DNA of 64,000 nucleotides from JADJPO01 sp963750395 (GCA_963750395.1 CAVVQM010000015.1:139690-203689); one strand, 5' to 3'; shown: positions 25,819 through 38,106, counted from the first letter of the stretch. Program-made: numbers and translations. The notes: generated by a model from the letters alone, not told the origin.

Positions 25819-27570
25819 GTGTTGGTCGAGATGCGCCTTCAGGGGCTCGGGGTGATCGCCGAGGCGGTCCTCGAGCTCGACCCCGGCCTGACCGTGGTCA
25901 CCGGTGAGACCGGCGCGGGCAAGACCATGGTCGTCACGGGCCTGGGACTCCTGCTCGGCGGCCGGGCCGACTCTGCGGCGGTGCGCACCGGGGCAGCCCG
26001 TGCCGTGGTCGAGGGGCGCCTGACCGTGCCCGCGGACGGTCCCGTCGCCCGCCGGGCCGCGGAGGCCGGTGCCGATCTGGACGAGGCTCCGCACGGCGAC
26101 CGCGAGCTCATCGTCTCCCGCACGATCAGCACCGAGGGCCGGGGCCGGGCCCACCTCGGCGGCCGCGCCGTCCCGGTCGCGGTGCTGGCCGAGCTGTCGG
26201 GCGACCTGGTCGCCGTGCACGGCCAGAGCGATCAACTCCGGCTTCGTTCGGGTCGGCGTCAGCGCCACGCCCTGGACCGCTTCGCAGGGGCGCCGCTGTC
26301 GGCCCTGCTGGAGGAGTACCGGCCCCGGTGGAAGCGGCTGCGCCAGGTCGACGCCGAGCTGGACGAGATCACCACCAGGGCACGCGAACGCGCCGCGGAG
26401 GCCGAGTTGCTGCGCCTGGGTCTGGCCGAGGTCGAACGGGTCGGTCCCCGGCCCGGCGAGGACCGGCTGCTCCGCGCGGAGGCCGAACGCCTGGGCCACG
26501 CAGAGGACCTCGGGGCAGCGGCCGGTCTGGCGTCTCGGCTGCTCAGCGGTGACGACGAGGCGGGCGCCGACGACCGGGACGACGTGCTCACCCTGCTCGC
26601 CCGAGCCCGGCAGAGCCTCGATCAGGCCGGCGTGCACGATCCGCGGCTGGCCGACCTCGCCCTGCGCCTGGCGGAGGTGGCGGTGCTGGCGGGCGACGTC
26701 GCGGCCGAGTGCGCCGGGTACGCGCAGGACGTCGACGCCGACCCGGCCCGGCTGGCCGCCGTCGAGGAACGCCGCGCCGTGCTCGCCGGGCTGACCCGCA
26801 GCTACGGCCCCACCGCCGACGACGTCCTCGCGTGGGCGGCGCAGGCGGGGTTGCGACTGGTCGAGTTGGACGGCGACGACGACCGAGCCGCCGCCCTGGT
26901 GGCCGAACGCGACCAGTTGCACGCCGAGATCAGCCGCCTGGCCGACGGGATCGGTCGGGAGCGCCGACGCGGCGGAGAACGTCTCGCAGCCGCGGTCACC
27001 GCCGAACTGTCCGAGCTCGCCATGCCCCAGGCCAGGCTCGAGGTGTCCGTCACCGGCGGCGAGCTGGGACCCGACGGCCGCGACGAGGTCGAACTACTGC
27101 TCGTCCCGCATGCCGGTGCCCCCGCTCGGCCCTTGGCCCGGGGCGCCTCCGGCGGGGAGCTGTCGCGGGTGATGCTCGGCCTCGAGGTCGTGCTCGGGGC
27201 CGCGGACCCGGTGCCGACCTTCGTCTTCGACGAGGTCGACGCCGGCGTGGGTGGGGAGGCGGCACTCGGGATCGGCTCCCGGCTGGCCCGGCTGGCCGAC
27301 GCGGCGCAGGTGATCGTGGTGACCCACCTTCCCCAGGTCGCCGCCTACGCCGACCGGCACCTCGTGGTCACCAAGGCGGGGGACGGGAAGATCACCGAGT
27401 CCGGGGTCCGATGCCTGGACCGGGACGGCCGCATCCACGAACTCGCCAGGATGCTCGGTGGCATGGCCGACTCGGGAAGCGCCCAGGCGCACGCCGAGGA
27501 ACTACTGGCCGCCGCCGTGACCAGCGGAAGGCGCCGTCCTCACCGCGCGGGGGACGTGGGACGATCCTGA
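25819..27570 (+). CDS. recN: DNA repair protein RecN
   Basis: SMC-like ATPase in double-strand break repair, 583 residues. Walker A is TGETGAGKT (about residue 30), coiled-coil arms are seen at about 150-350, the signature is GASGGELSRVMLGLE, and Walker B is TFVFDEVDAGVGGEAA. The GTG at 25819 is the start; there is no ribosome site, but TAGTCT (25807-25812) ends 6 bases upstream, so the mRNA may be leaderless. It follows nadK by 9 bases, the standard actinobacterial order. Confidence 0.95.
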   Translation: MLVEMRLQGLGVIAEAVLELDPGLTVVTGETGAGKTMVVTGLGLLLGGRADSAAVRTGAARAVVEGRLTVPADGPVARRAAEAGADLDEAPHGDRELIVSRTISTEGRGRAHLGGRAVPVAVLAELSGDLVAVHGQSDQLRLRSGRRQRHALDRFAGAPLSALLEEYRPRWKRLRQVDAELDEITTRARERAAEAELLRLGLAEVERVGPRPGEDRLLRAEAERLGHAEDLGAAAGLASRLLSGDDEAGADDRDDVLTLLARARQSLDQAGVHDPRLADLALRLAEVAVLAGDVAAECAGYAQDVDADPARLAAVEERRAVLAGLTRSYGPTADDVLAWAAQAGLRLVELDGDDDRAAALVAERDQLHAEISRLADGIGRERRRGGERLAAAVTAELSELAMPQARLEVSVTGGELGPDGRDEVELLLVPHAGAPARPLARGASGGELSRVMLGLEVVLGAADPVPTFVFDEVDAGVGGEAALGIGSRLARLADAAQVIVVTHLPQVAAYADRHLVVTKAGDGKITESGVRCLDRDGRIHELARMLGGMADSGSAQAHAEELLAAAVTSGRRRPHRAGDVGRS

Positions 27571-27571
27571 C

Positions 27572-28804
27572 GTGAGACTGCCGCAGGTGCGCCGAGTCAC
27601 CGCCGTCCCAGGCGGACCCGGCCTGAGCGGGCCGGCACGCGTCGACCGGCGGACGAAGACGCTGACGAAGCGGCTTCAGCCCGGGGACATCGCGGTGATC
27701 GACCACCAGGATCTGGACAAGGTCTCGGCCGACGCCCTGGTCGGCTGCGCGCCCGCAGCCGTCGTCAACGCCGCCCCGAGCATCTCCGGCCGCTACCCGA
27801 ACACCGGGCCCGAAGCACTCATCGAGGCCGGCATCCTGCTGATCGACGATGTGGGCGAGGACATCCTGCACCGGGTGCGCGACGGTGACCGACTCCGCGT
27901 GCTCGACGGTGAGGTCCACCTCGGTGACGATGTCGTGGCCCGGGGGACGGTGCAGGACAAGGAGAGTGTCTCTCTGGCGATGGACGAGGCGCGCGCGGGC
28001 CTGGCGAACCAGATCGAGGCCTTCGTCGCCAACACCATGGACTACATGCAACGTGAACGCGGGCTGCTGCTGGACCGGATCGGTGTCCCGGAGATCGCCA
28101 CCCAGCTCGATGGGCGGGCTGTGCTCATCGTCGTGCGCGGCTATCACTACCGCGAGGATCTGGCCGTGCTCAGGCCCTACATCCGGGAGAACCGACCGGT
28201 CCTGATCGGGGTGGACGGCGGCGCGGACGCCATCCTGGAGGCCGGATACCGGCCGCACATCGTGGTCGGCGACATGGACTCGGTCACGGACAAGGCGCTC
28301 ACCTGCGGGGCCGAGATCGTCGTGCACGCCTACCCCGACGGTCGTGCTCCCGGCTCGGATCGGGTCCGCCGGTTGGGGATCGAGCCGGTGATCTTCAGCG
28401 CGACCGGCACCAGCGAGGACATCGCGATGCTCCTCGCCGACGACAAGGGAGCATCGGTGATCGTGGCCGTGGGCACGCACAACACTCTCGAGGAGTTCCT
28501 GGACAAGGGGCGCTCGGGGATGGCCAGCACCTGGCTGACCCGGCTTCGCGTCGGCAGCAAGCTGGTGGATGCCAAGGGCGTCTCGCGCCTGTACCGACAG
28601 CGGATCAGCAACGTGCAACTCGCTGTGCTGATCCTGTCCGGACTGTTGGCAGTGTTGGTGGCCCTGTACTCGACCCCGGGCGGCCAGGCGATCTTCAGCC
28701 TGATCGGCGCCCGGTTGGACGACCTGCTGTCCGGGGTGACGACCCTGTTCGTGGCGTCTCCACCGGAGGCGTCAGGACCGGTGCACGTGGGGGTGTCCGC
28801 ATGA
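27572..28804 (+). CDS. steA: SteA-like cytokinetic protein
   Basis: 410 residues, homologous in sequence style and position to SteA, a septal protein of corynebacteria that acts with SteB. The N-terminal half has GDIAVIDHQDLDKVSADALV. The central part (about 165-300) is a thiamin-pyrophosphokinase-like catalytic fold with GVDGGADAILEAG and VVGDMDSVTD. A single transmembrane helix near the C-terminus (about 350-368, LAVLILSGLLAVLVALY) anchors it. The GTG at 27572 is one base after the recN stop. The stop overlaps the start of the next gene (ATGA), which is the SteB partner. Confidence 0.85.
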   Translation: MRLPQVRRVTAVPGGPGLSGPARVDRRTKTLTKRLQPGDIAVIDHQDLDKVSADALVGCAPAAVVNAAPSISGRYPNTGPEALIEAGILLIDDVGEDILHRVRDGDRLRVLDGEVHLGDDVVARGTVQDKESVSLAMDEARAGLANQIEAFVANTMDYMQRERGLLLDRIGVPEIATQLDGRAVLIVVRGYHYREDLAVLRPYIRENRPVLIGVDGGADAILEAGYRPHIVVGDMDSVTDKALTCGAEIVVHAYPDGRAPGSDRVRRLGIEPVIFSATGTSEDIAMLLADDKGASVIVAVGTHNTLEEFLDKGRSGMASTWLTRLRVGSKLVDAKGVSRLYRQRISNVQLAVLILSGLLAVLVALYSTPGGQAIFSLIGARLDDLLSGVTTLFVASPPEASGPVHVGVSA

Positions 28805-29887
28805 TCGACTTCAGGTACCACGTGGTCTCGCTGGTGTCGGTGTTCCTCGCGCTGGCGGTGGGCGTGGTGCTCGGCGCGGGCCCGTTGCGCGGGCAGATCG
28901 CCAACTCGCTGAACGCGTCCGTGGAGCAGCTGCGCGACGAGAAGAACCAGTTGCGATCGGACCTGACCGGTGCGGAGAACGCGATCGCCAACCGGGACAC
29001 GTTCACCGACGAGGTCCTGCCCGATCTCGTCGCCGGCCGGCTGGCGGGTCGGACCGTGGCGCTGGTGGCGCTGCCGGACACCGACAGCAACGCACGTCGA
29101 CGCCATGGTCGCCGCCCTGCAGGCAGCGGGGGCGTCGGTGACCGCGCAGGTCGAGGTGACCTCGGCCTGGGGTGACCAGGACGGCGCGGATGCCCGCAGC
29201 GGGGCACTCGACGCGGTCCGGCCGCTGCTCGGGCAGTCCGGACGACCCGTCGCGCTCGGCAGCGCACTGAGCCGGGCCCTGCTCCTCTCGCCGACCGATC
29301 AGCCCCCAGCCCCGGCCGGTTCCAACCCCGACACCGCCGCGGTGCTCGACTCGATCGCGCAGGATCTCCTTGCGGCACTCGACGACGCCGGGCTGGTGGA
29401 CGTGCGACAAGCTCCCACGCAGCGGGCGGAGGAGGTGGTGTTGTTCGCCCCACCCGTGCCGACGGCGAACCAGGGTGTCGTGAGCACGCCGAGCCCGTCG
29501 TCCTCGGCCGGTGCGGCCGCCTCGACCGCTCCCTCGGCCGCGGCCCCAGATCCCTCGGCCGCGCCGACGGCGAGCGAGCAGGAGACCGTCGACGCGGCCA
29601 CGATCGCGTCCTGGTTGGCCCTCGCGGTCCGGCTCGATACCTCCAGCAGGGGTGCGGTGGTCGCCGGCCCTGCCTCCGCCGCCCTCGACACCGGCCTGAT
29701 CGCCGCGATCCGGGACGACTCCGCCAGCGCCGCCAAGGTCAGCACGGTGGACACCCTGGGCGCCCCGATGGGCGAGGTGATGACGGTGATGGCGCTGCAG
29801 GAGCAGTTCCTCGGCCGGGCCGGTGCCTACGGGTTCGGTCCCGGCGCCGCTGCGCCGCTGCCCACCATCGACGGGGTCGCGTCGTGA
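28801..29887 (+). CDS. steB: SteB/MctB-family envelope protein, one apparent frameshift
   Basis: DUF3186 family, which includes corynebacterial SteB and the mycobacterial copper-linked outer-membrane protein MctB. An N-terminal helix (about residues 7-27, VVSLVSVFLALAVGVVLGAG) is a signal anchor, followed by a coiled coil (NASVEQLRDEKNQLRSDL) and an extracytoplasmic domain. The frame moves near 29088 (after LPDTDS) and the rest reads to 29887. A Pro/Ala/Ser-rich insert lies around 29490-29580. With steA just upstream, a role in septal envelope organisation is the best guess; copper handling is the alternative. Confidence 0.8.
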
Positions 29888-30741
29888 CGGCTGCTCGACC
29901 GCTCGCCGTCGCTGCGGGTCTGATCGGCGCTCGGCTCGCGTGGCGGTGGCTCGCCGCGGCGCCGCCGGGAGGTGCGCGGCGGTGGCAGCGGACCAACCAC
30001 CGGGGCGAGGACGTCACCCTGCTGGAGGGTCCTGCGGCGACGGCTGCCGTGGCCGCCGCGATCATGCTCGCCCCGGCTCTGCCCACCCGGGTGCGACTGG
30101 CCGGGGGCGCCGCCGCTCTCGGCGCGGGCGCGGCGGGGCTGCTCGACGATCTCGGGGAACGGGGCTCCAGCAAGGGGTTGCGGGGGCACCTGGGCGCCCT
30201 GCGTCAGGGACGAGTGACAACCGGGACCGTCAAGATCGCCGCGATCGGGGCGACCGGCCTGCTGGCGGCCGCCGCGGTGCGGGGCGCGGACCCGCTGTCC
30301 CCGGCGGTCCGGCGCCCGGTCGGGGCCCGACATGTCCTGGACGTCGTGTCCGGCGGAGCGCTGATCGCGGGATCGGCCAATGTGGTCAACCTGTTCGACC
30401 TGCGGCCCGGCCGCGCATTGAAGGTCGTGCTGCTGCACGTGCCGGTGCTGCTCCGGTCCGGTCCGGGTCCGACGCTGGTCGCGGCGGCCACCGGGGCGGC
30501 GGCCGGGCTCCTGCGCGAGGACCTGGCCGAGCGCGGCATGCTCGGCGACTGCGGCGCGAACGCTCTGGGAGCCGTGCTCGGCACCGCGGCGGTGGTCGGG
30601 CTCGCCCCCCGCGGGCGGGCGGGTGCGCTCGCCGCGGTGGTGGGGCTGATCCTGGCCAGCGAGCGGGTCAGCTTCACCAGGGTGATCGCCTCGACGCCGG
30701 GACTGCGCGAGCTCGACGAGCTCGGCCGTCGCCCCCGGTAG
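29884..30741 (+). CDS. MraY/WecA-like membrane protein (PNPT superfamily)
   Basis: 285-residue multi-pass membrane protein. It carries reduced polyprenyl-phosphate sugar-phosphotransferase motifs: GLLDDLGERGSSKGLRGHL (the DD pair and following loop), SANVVNLFDLRPGRALK (the NxxN/D-type loop) and ERGMLGDCGANALGA (in place of the H-rich loop). Six or more hydrophobic segments are visible. The family normally joins a sugar-phosphate to undecaprenyl phosphate; activity here is unproven. GTG 29884 overlaps the steB stop. Position between steB and the MurJ-like fusion suggests an envelope role. Confidence 0.7.
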   Translation: MTAARPLAVAAGLIGARLAWRWLAAAPPGGARRWQRTNHRGEDVTLLEGPAATAAVAAAIMLAPALPTRVRLAGGAAALGAGAAGLLDDLGERGSSKGLRGHLGALRQGRVTTGTVKIAAIGATGLLAAAAVRGADPLSPAVRRPVGARHVLDVVSGGALIAGSANVVNLFDLRPGRALKVVLLHVPVLLRSGPGPTLVAAATGAAAGLLREDLAERGMLGDCGANALGAVLGTAAVVGLAPRGRAGALAAVVGLILASERVSFTRVIASTPGLRELDELGRRPR

Positions 30742-30762
30742 CCCCGTGTCGATCGGGCGCCG

Positions 30763-33469
30763 GTGGTGATCGGGCGCAGGACGGCGGGTGGTCTGCTCGC
30801 ATCGGCGGCCCTGATCTCCGCGCTGACCGTGCTGGCCCGGGCGACCGGCTTCGCCCGGCAGCTGGTCTTCTCCGGTTCGGTCGGGGCGACCTGCGTGGGT
30901 GACACCTACAACGCCGCGAACCTGTTGCCGAACGTGCTGTTCGAGGTGGTCGCCGGCGGCGCGCTCTCCGCGGCCCTGGTGCCGCTGCTCGCGCCCCTGC
31001 TGCCCGATCGCCGCGACGCCGCGGCCCGGCTGGCCTCGGCGGTGCTGACCTGGACGGTCCTGCTCCTGATACCGCTGGTCGCGATCCTCGTCATGGCGGC
31101 CGATCCGATCGCGGGCCTCCTGGTCGGCGGCGACTGCCCGGGCCAGCGCGAGCTGGCCGCCGCGATGATCGTGGTCTTCGCTCCGCAGGTGGCCCTCTAC
31201 GGTGTCGGGGCGGTGCTGGCCGGGCTGTTGCAGGCGGCCGGGCGATTCGGGTGGCCGGCGTTCGCGCCCGTGGCCTCCAGCGTCGTGGTGATCACCGGCT
31301 ACCTCGGCTACGCCGCGGTGGTCGGGGACGACGCCGCGGCCATGACCGGTGACTCGTTGCCGCGCATCGCGTTCGTGGCCCTGGTCTGGGGCACCACGGC
31401 CGGGGTCGCCGCGATGACCCTGCCCCTGCTGCTCCCCGTCCGCGGCGCCGGTCTGCGGTTGCGGCCGACCCTGCGACTGCCCGCGGGCACCGGCCGGCAG
31501 GCCGCTCGTCTGGGCGCATCGGGGGTGCTGGCGGTCCTCGCCCAGCAGGCCTTCACCCTCGCCGTCCTGCTGCTCGCCGCCCGCCGATCCCTGACCGGCA
31601 CGCTGGTGGCCTTCGGGTACACGCAGGCCCTGTGGATGCTGCCCTTCGCCGTGCTCGTCGCACCGCTGATCACGGCCCTGTTCCCGCGGCTGGCCCGCGC
31701 GGCGTCCGAGGGGTCGCGCCCCGACGAGTTCGCCGAACTGTGCAGCCGGTTCCTGCGCGCCGTCCTGATCGCCGCCCTGGGCGGAGCGGCGCTGCTGGCC
31801 GCGACCGCACCGGCCGTCGGGGCCCTGTTCGCCGCCCTCGACCGCGGCGACGTCGGCCCGATGTCCGTGGCCTTGCTCGTCGCCGCCCCCGGCACGTTCG
31901 GCTTCGCGATCCTGCTCGCCGTCGCTCGCGCCCTGTACGCGTTGTCAGCACCGGGGGCCGCGGCCGTGGCGACCTCCATCGGCTGGGGCAGCGCGATCCT
32001 GGCGGCGGTGGCCGCGACGTCCGCCGTCCCACCCGCGCAGAGCCTGATCGCCCTCGCGGGCGGGCAGAGCGCCGGGATGCTCGCCGGCGCCGCAGCCGGG
32101 CTGCTGTTGGTGCGGGCGCGGGCCGGACCCGCGGCCCTGATGGGCCTGCGGGGGACGACGGTGCTCGCCGTCCCGGCCGCCGTCCTGGCCGCGGCGGCCG
32201 GTTGGGGACTCGCCCGGTTCGGGGTCGCGACCTGGTCGCCGGGAGTGCCCGGGTCGGCCGGGTTCGCCGTACTGGCCGCCCTGGTCACCGGCATCATCGC
32301 CCTGATCGCCCTCGTCGGTCCGGTCTCGGACCTGTTCGTCGACCCGGGCGAGCAGGATCCGGCCGTCGATACGTCGGGGGCGGTGCTGATGGTGCTGGGT
32401 CCATCCGGCGGCGGCATCGGGCGGCACGTCCAGGCGCTCGCGCGTGGAGTCGCCGCGCGCGGGTCCGTCGTGGTGGTGGCCGCTCCACCGGCGACCCTCG
32501 AACGGTTCGGGTACGGCGACGCCTCGACGGTCCCGTTCACGATCGGGGACCGGCCCAACCCGTTGCGGGACCTGGCCGCCGTCCGCCGGTTGCGGAGTCT
32601 GGCCCGGGCGGCCGCGGTGGTGCACGCCCATGGGCTGCGTGCGGGCGCGCTCGCCGTTCTGGCGTGCCGCCGCGACGGGGTCCCGGTCCTGGTCACCCTG
32701 CACAACGCGCGCCTCTCGGGCGGTGCGGCCGGTCGGCTGCACGGCGTCCTGGAGTGGATCGTGGCCCGCGGCTCATCGGCAGTGCTGGTGGTCTCGGCGG
32801 ATCTGGGAACGCGGATCCGCGCCCTCGGCGGCCGCGACGTGCAGACGGCCCTGGTGCCCGCCCCGCCCCGGCAGCAGGCGAGCCACCCGGACCAGGCGCG
32901 GCGACGCATCCGCGAGGAGTTGGGCCTGCCCCCGCAGCGGGCCCTGCTCGTCTGCGTGGCCCGGCTCGCTCCGCAGAAGGGCCTGCCGGTGCTGTTGGAC
33001 GCCGCAGGGCTGCTGGCGGGGCTCGACGTCCAGGTCGTCGTCGCCGGGGACGGCCCACTGCACGATGACCTCGCCGCGGACATCACCACGCGGGACCTTC
33101 CGGTGCGTCTGCTCGGACGCCGGGAGGACGTGCCCGACCTGCTCGCCGCGGCCGACCTCGTGCTCGTGCCCAGTCTGTGGGAGGGTCAGCCCCTGATCGT
33201 CCAGGAGGCGCTGCGGGCCGGGGCGGCGATCGTGGCCACCGACGCGGGCGGGACCGCGGACGTGCTCGGGGGAGCGGGCCGGCTGGTGTCGCCCGGGGAC
33301 GCCGCGGCCCTGGCCCAGACCGTCCGCGACCTGTTGGGCGACCCGGCCGCCGTGGCGACGCTGGCCGAGGCGGCGCGGCGGCGGAGCGCCGAACTGCCCA
33401 CGGACGACGACGCGGCGGACCAGGCGATGCGGCATTACCGGCGGCTCTCGGCTGATAGCCTCGAACCCC

Positions 33470-33489
<20 letters not shown>
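30763..33489 (+). CDS. MurJ/MviN-like flippase fused to a GT4 glycosyltransferase
   Basis: A 908-residue single frame. Residues about 1-520 are a polytopic membrane domain of the MurJ/MOP type (RATGFARQLVFSGSVGAT, YNAANLLPNVLFEVVAGGALSAALVPLLAP at the start, about 13-14 hydrophobic segments). After an 18-residue linker, residues about 541-900 are a GT-B glycosyltransferase of the GT4 type: GPSGGGIGRHVQALARG, VHAHGLRAG, VCVARLAPQKGLPVLLDAA, VVAGDGPL, and the nucleotide-sugar motif LVPSLWEGQPLIVQEALRAG. In related genomes these are usually two genes. An internal GTG at 32383 could start a separate glycosyltransferase, but no stop separates the parts. GTG 30763 or 30766 starts the gene. The 3' end overlaps pyrG by 20 bases. 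Confidence 0.8.
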
Positions 33490-35156
<1,667 letters not shown>

Positions 35157-35164
<8 letters not shown>

Positions 35165-35819
35165 GGCGACGCCGTCCTCGCCAGAGGTGCCGCCGCAGGT
35201 GCGCGACGAGTTCGCCCCGGCCCCCGTCCTGGACCGGCGCACGACGCTGGACGGGATGATCTGGTCGGTGGTGCGCGAGAGCGTCGACCTCGGAGCAGGC
35301 GGTGTCGTGCAGCGCGAGTACGTCGACCATCCGGGGGCGGTGAGCATCCTCGTGCTCGACGACCGCGAACGGGTGCTGCTGCAGCGCCAGTACCGCCACC
35401 CCGTCGGGATGGCCCTGTGGGAGCTGCCGGCCGGACTGCTCGACGTGACCGGCGAGCCCGCGGTCGAGGCCGCCCGACGCGAACTGCTCGAGGAGGCCGA
35501 TCTGCTCGCCGGGCGCTGGCACGTGCTGATGGACTGGTTCAGCTCCCCGGGAGGCAGCAGCGAGGCGCAGCGCTGCTTCATCGCCCGCGACCTGAGCGAG
35601 GTCCCCGCGGCCGACCGTCACCAACGCCACGCCGAGGAACTCTCCCTGGTGAACCGCTGGGTGCCTCTGGACGAGGCGCACGAACTGGTCCTGGCCGGGG
35701 GACTGAACAACGTCGCCGCGATCATCGGCGTCCTGACCGCCCGGGCCGCCCGCGACGCGGGCTGGGCCACGCTCCGCCCGGCCGACGCACCCTGGCCGCA
35801 GCACCCGGCCCAGGCCTGA
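35157..35819 (+). CDS. NUDIX hydrolase, ADP-ribose pyrophosphatase type
   Basis: 220 residues. The Nudix box is GLLDVTGEPAVEAARRELLEEADL, matching G-x5-E-x7-RE-x2-EE. N-terminal VQREYVDHPGAVSILVLDD and QYRHPVGMALWELPAG are typical of ADP-ribose/sugar-nucleotide pyrophosphatases, and mycobacteria have an ADP-ribose pyrophosphatase gene right after pyrG. The TTG at 35157 is the only in-frame start that keeps the N-terminus and overlaps the pyrG stop by 8 bases. Confidence 0.88.
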
Positions 35820-35924
35820 GTCCTGACCGTTCGGACGTCGCTACCGGGTCCGGGCCGTGTCGCGGAGTACGGTGCCGGGCAGGGCGTCGAGGCTGTCGTC
35901 GCGTCCGGAGGGGAGTGGTGGGAC

Positions 35925-36860
35925 GTGACGGTCGGGGCCGCCGACACCATGCCGGACGCCGTCCAGGGTTTCCTGGAGCATCTCGGGGTCGAGCGGGGCC
36001 TGTCCACGAACACACTGCTGGCCTACCGGCGCGATCTCGAGCGATACCTGGCCCATCTGCAGACCCAGGGCGTGGACGACCCGGCCCAGGTCCGCGAGGA
36101 GCACGTGACCTCGTTCCTGGTCGCGATCCGCTCCGGTGCCGACTCCGGGGCGGCGTTGGCCGCCAGCTCGGCCGCCCGGACCCTGGCCGCCGTCCGCGGT
36201 CTGCACCGCTTCCTGCAGCTGGAGGGGAGGACGACGGCCGACCCGGCCGGCGACGTCAGGCCACCGGCCGCGCCGAAGCGGCTGCCGAAGGCGATCAGCG
36301 TGCACGACGTCGAACGGCTGCTGGACTCCGCCTCGATCGGCGGCACCCCGAGCTCCCTGCGGGACCGGGCCATCCTCGAACTGCTCTACGGCTGCGGCGC
36401 CCGGATCAGTGAGGCGGTCGGCCTCGACGTCGACGACCTGAACCTCGGCCAGGGGTTGGTCCGGTTGCGCGGCAAGGGTTCCAAGGAGCGGATCGTTCCC
36501 CTGGGCAGCTACGCGGTGAGCGCGCTGGATGCCTACCTGGTCAGGGTGCGCCCGGACCTGGCCCGGCGCGGGCGCGGCACCCCGGCGGTGTTCCTCAACC
36601 TGCGCGGCAACCGGCTCAGCCGCCAGAGCGTCTGGTCGGTGCTGCACCTGGCCGCCGAGCGCGCCGGGCTGAGTGCCACCGTGTCGCCGCACACCCTGCG
36701 CCACTCCTTCGCCACGCACCTGCTCGAGGGCGGCGCCGACGTCCGCGTGGTCCAGGAACTGCTCGGGCACGCATCGGTGACCACGACGCAGATCTACACC
36801 CTGGTCACCGCCGACACCCTGCGCGAGGTGTACGCGGCCGCGCATCCGCGGGCCCTGTGA
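35925..36860 (+). CDS. xerD: Tyrosine recombinase XerD
   Basis: Site-specific recombinase that resolves chromosome dimers at dif with XerC. 311 residues. N-terminal SAM-like DNA-binding domain (about 1-110, ERGLSTNTLLAYRRDLERYL) and catalytic domain with Arg in YGCGARISEAVGL, Lys in GKGSKERIVPLG, HTLRHSFATHLLEGGADVR, LGHASVTTTQIYT and the nucleophilic Tyr in that last motif. The frame is intact. The location after the Nudix gene matches the core-genome order, so this is the housekeeping recombinase and not the island integrase at 49 kb. Confidence 0.93.
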   Translation: MTVGAADTMPDAVQGFLEHLGVERGLSTNTLLAYRRDLERYLAHLQTQGVDDPAQVREEHVTSFLVAIRSGADSGAALAASSAARTLAAVRGLHRFLQLEGRTTADPAGDVRPPAAPKRLPKAISVHDVERLLDSASIGGTPSSLRDRAILELLYGCGARISEAVGLDVDDLNLGQGLVRLRGKGSKERIVPLGSYAVSALDAYLVRVRPDLARRGRGTPAVFLNLRGNRLSRQSVWSVLHLAAERAGLSATVSPHTLRHSFATHLLEGGADVRVVQELLGHASVTTTQIYTLVTADTLREVYAAAHPRAL

Positions 36861-37184
36861 CCCGGCCTCGGGGGGCGGGCACGACGTGACGTTGCGCTCG
36901 TCTATTGAGCGTGATGTCACGCCGTGCTCGTCGGGGGTGAGCGCGATTCCACTCACGACCATGGACGACGTTGCGCTGCGTCACCGATGCGAACCGATCG
37001 CCCCGATTCGTTCCAGCCGCTCTGTGACTCCTGTGGCGCATGTGGCGCGTGTGGATCTTGGGTTTGAGTCGTCTGCGACGCGCCGGATAGCCTCGCGGAC
37101 TCCACCCCCGACGCGGGGGAGGATTGTGGTATTCGCGGCGGGCACAGGGCCGACGCCTCGGCCGCTTGGGAGGGTGATCGCGAC
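36861..37184 (+). promoter_or_regulatory. xerD-parA intergenic region with candidate promoter
   Basis: 324 bases without a supported gene. A candidate promoter for the parA-scpAB run is TTGAGT (37064-37069), an 18-base spacer and TAGCCT (37088-37093), about 92 bases before the parA start. The open frame through this region has no family-like sequence or ribosome site, so I do not call it a gene. Confidence 0.4.
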
Positions 37185-38105
37185 GTGGTGAACCAGGCAC
37201 AGAACGGGCTCGCTGTCGTTCTCGACGTCAGCGACACCGACGGGATGAACACGCCCAGGGCCGGGGGGCTCGGACCCACCGGGCGGCCCATGCCGGAGTT
37301 TCCCGCCCCCGCTCCGCTGACGTCGCACGGCCCTGCCCGGGTCATCGCGATGTGCAACCAGAAGGGTGGGGTCGGCAAGACCACGAGCACCATCAACCTG
37401 GGTGCGGCACTGGCCGAGTGCGGCCGCCGGGTGCTGCTGGTGGACTTCGACCCCCAGGGGGCCCTGTCGGTGGGCCTGGGCATCAACCCGCACGAGCTCG
37501 ACCTGACCGTCTACTCCCTCCTGATGGACCGCAGGACGGACGTGCGCGAGGTCATCCGGCCGACGAACGTCAAGGACGTCGACCTGCTCCCGGCCAACAT
37601 CGACCTGTCCGCGGCCGAGGTGCAACTGGTCAGCGAGGTCGCCCGCGAACAGGTCATGTCCCGGGTCCTGCGCCCGGTGCTGGACGACTACGACGTCATC
37701 CTCATCGACTGCCAGCCCTCGTTGGGGCTGCTCACGGTCAACGCGCTGACCGCTGCGCACGGCGTCGTGATCCCCCTGGAGTGCGAGTTCTTCGCGCTGC
37801 GGGGGGTCGCCCTGCTCGTCGAGACCATCGAGAAGGTCAAGGACCGGCTCAACCCCGGTCTGGAGGTCGACGGCATCCTGGCGACGATGTTCGACCCGCG
37901 CACCCTGCACAGCCGAGAGGTCGTCGCGCGGGTCGTCGAGGCCTTCGGCGACCAGGTCTTCCACACCGTCATCGGGCGCACCGTGAAGTTCCCCGACGCC
38001 TCGGTCGCCGCCGAACCGATCACCACCTATGCCGCCTCGCATGCCGGTGCCTACGCCTACCGGCTGCTCGCCCGGGAACTGATCGCCCGCGGCGGCGCCG
38101 CCTAG
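37185..38105 (+). CDS. ParA/Soj-family ATPase
   Basis: 306 residues. Deviant Walker A is CNQKGGVGKTT, Walker B is VILIDCQPSLGLLTVNAL, and VDFDPQGALSVGLGI is the switch region. The first 45 residues are a Pro/Gly-rich extension. Chromosomal ParA sits near oriC with parB; this paralogue is instead in front of scpAB, as in mycobacteria, where it is an orphan ParA. No parB is in the window. The role is probably chromosome organisation together with ScpA/ScpB. The GTG at 37185 follows a short GGGAGGG. Confidence 0.88.
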   Translation: MVNQAQNGLAVVLDVSDTDGMNTPRAGGLGPTGRPMPEFPAPAPLTSHGPARVIAMCNQKGGVGKTTSTINLGAALAECGRRVLLVDFDPQGALSVGLGINPHELDLTVYSLLMDRRTDVREVIRPTNVKDVDLLPANIDLSAAEVQLVSEVAREQVMSRVLRPVLDDYDVILIDCQPSLGLLTVNALTAAHGVVIPLECEFFALRGVALLVETIEKVKDRLNPGLEVDGILATMFDPRTLHSREVVARVVEAFGDQVFHTVIGRTVKFPDASVAAEPITTYAASHAGAYAYRLLARELIARGGAA

Positions 38106-38106
38106 C

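Noticed and set aside
24385..26922. An 845-codon minus-strand open frame, and similar long ones such as 33083-35581
   Set aside because: They lie antisense to tlyA-nadK-recN and to pyrG. High GC removes stop codons from other frames. The translations are low-complexity with no family motifs.
36886..37191. A 101-codon frame between xerD and parA
   Set aside because: No ribosome site, no recognisable domain, overlap with the parA start, and irregular codon use.
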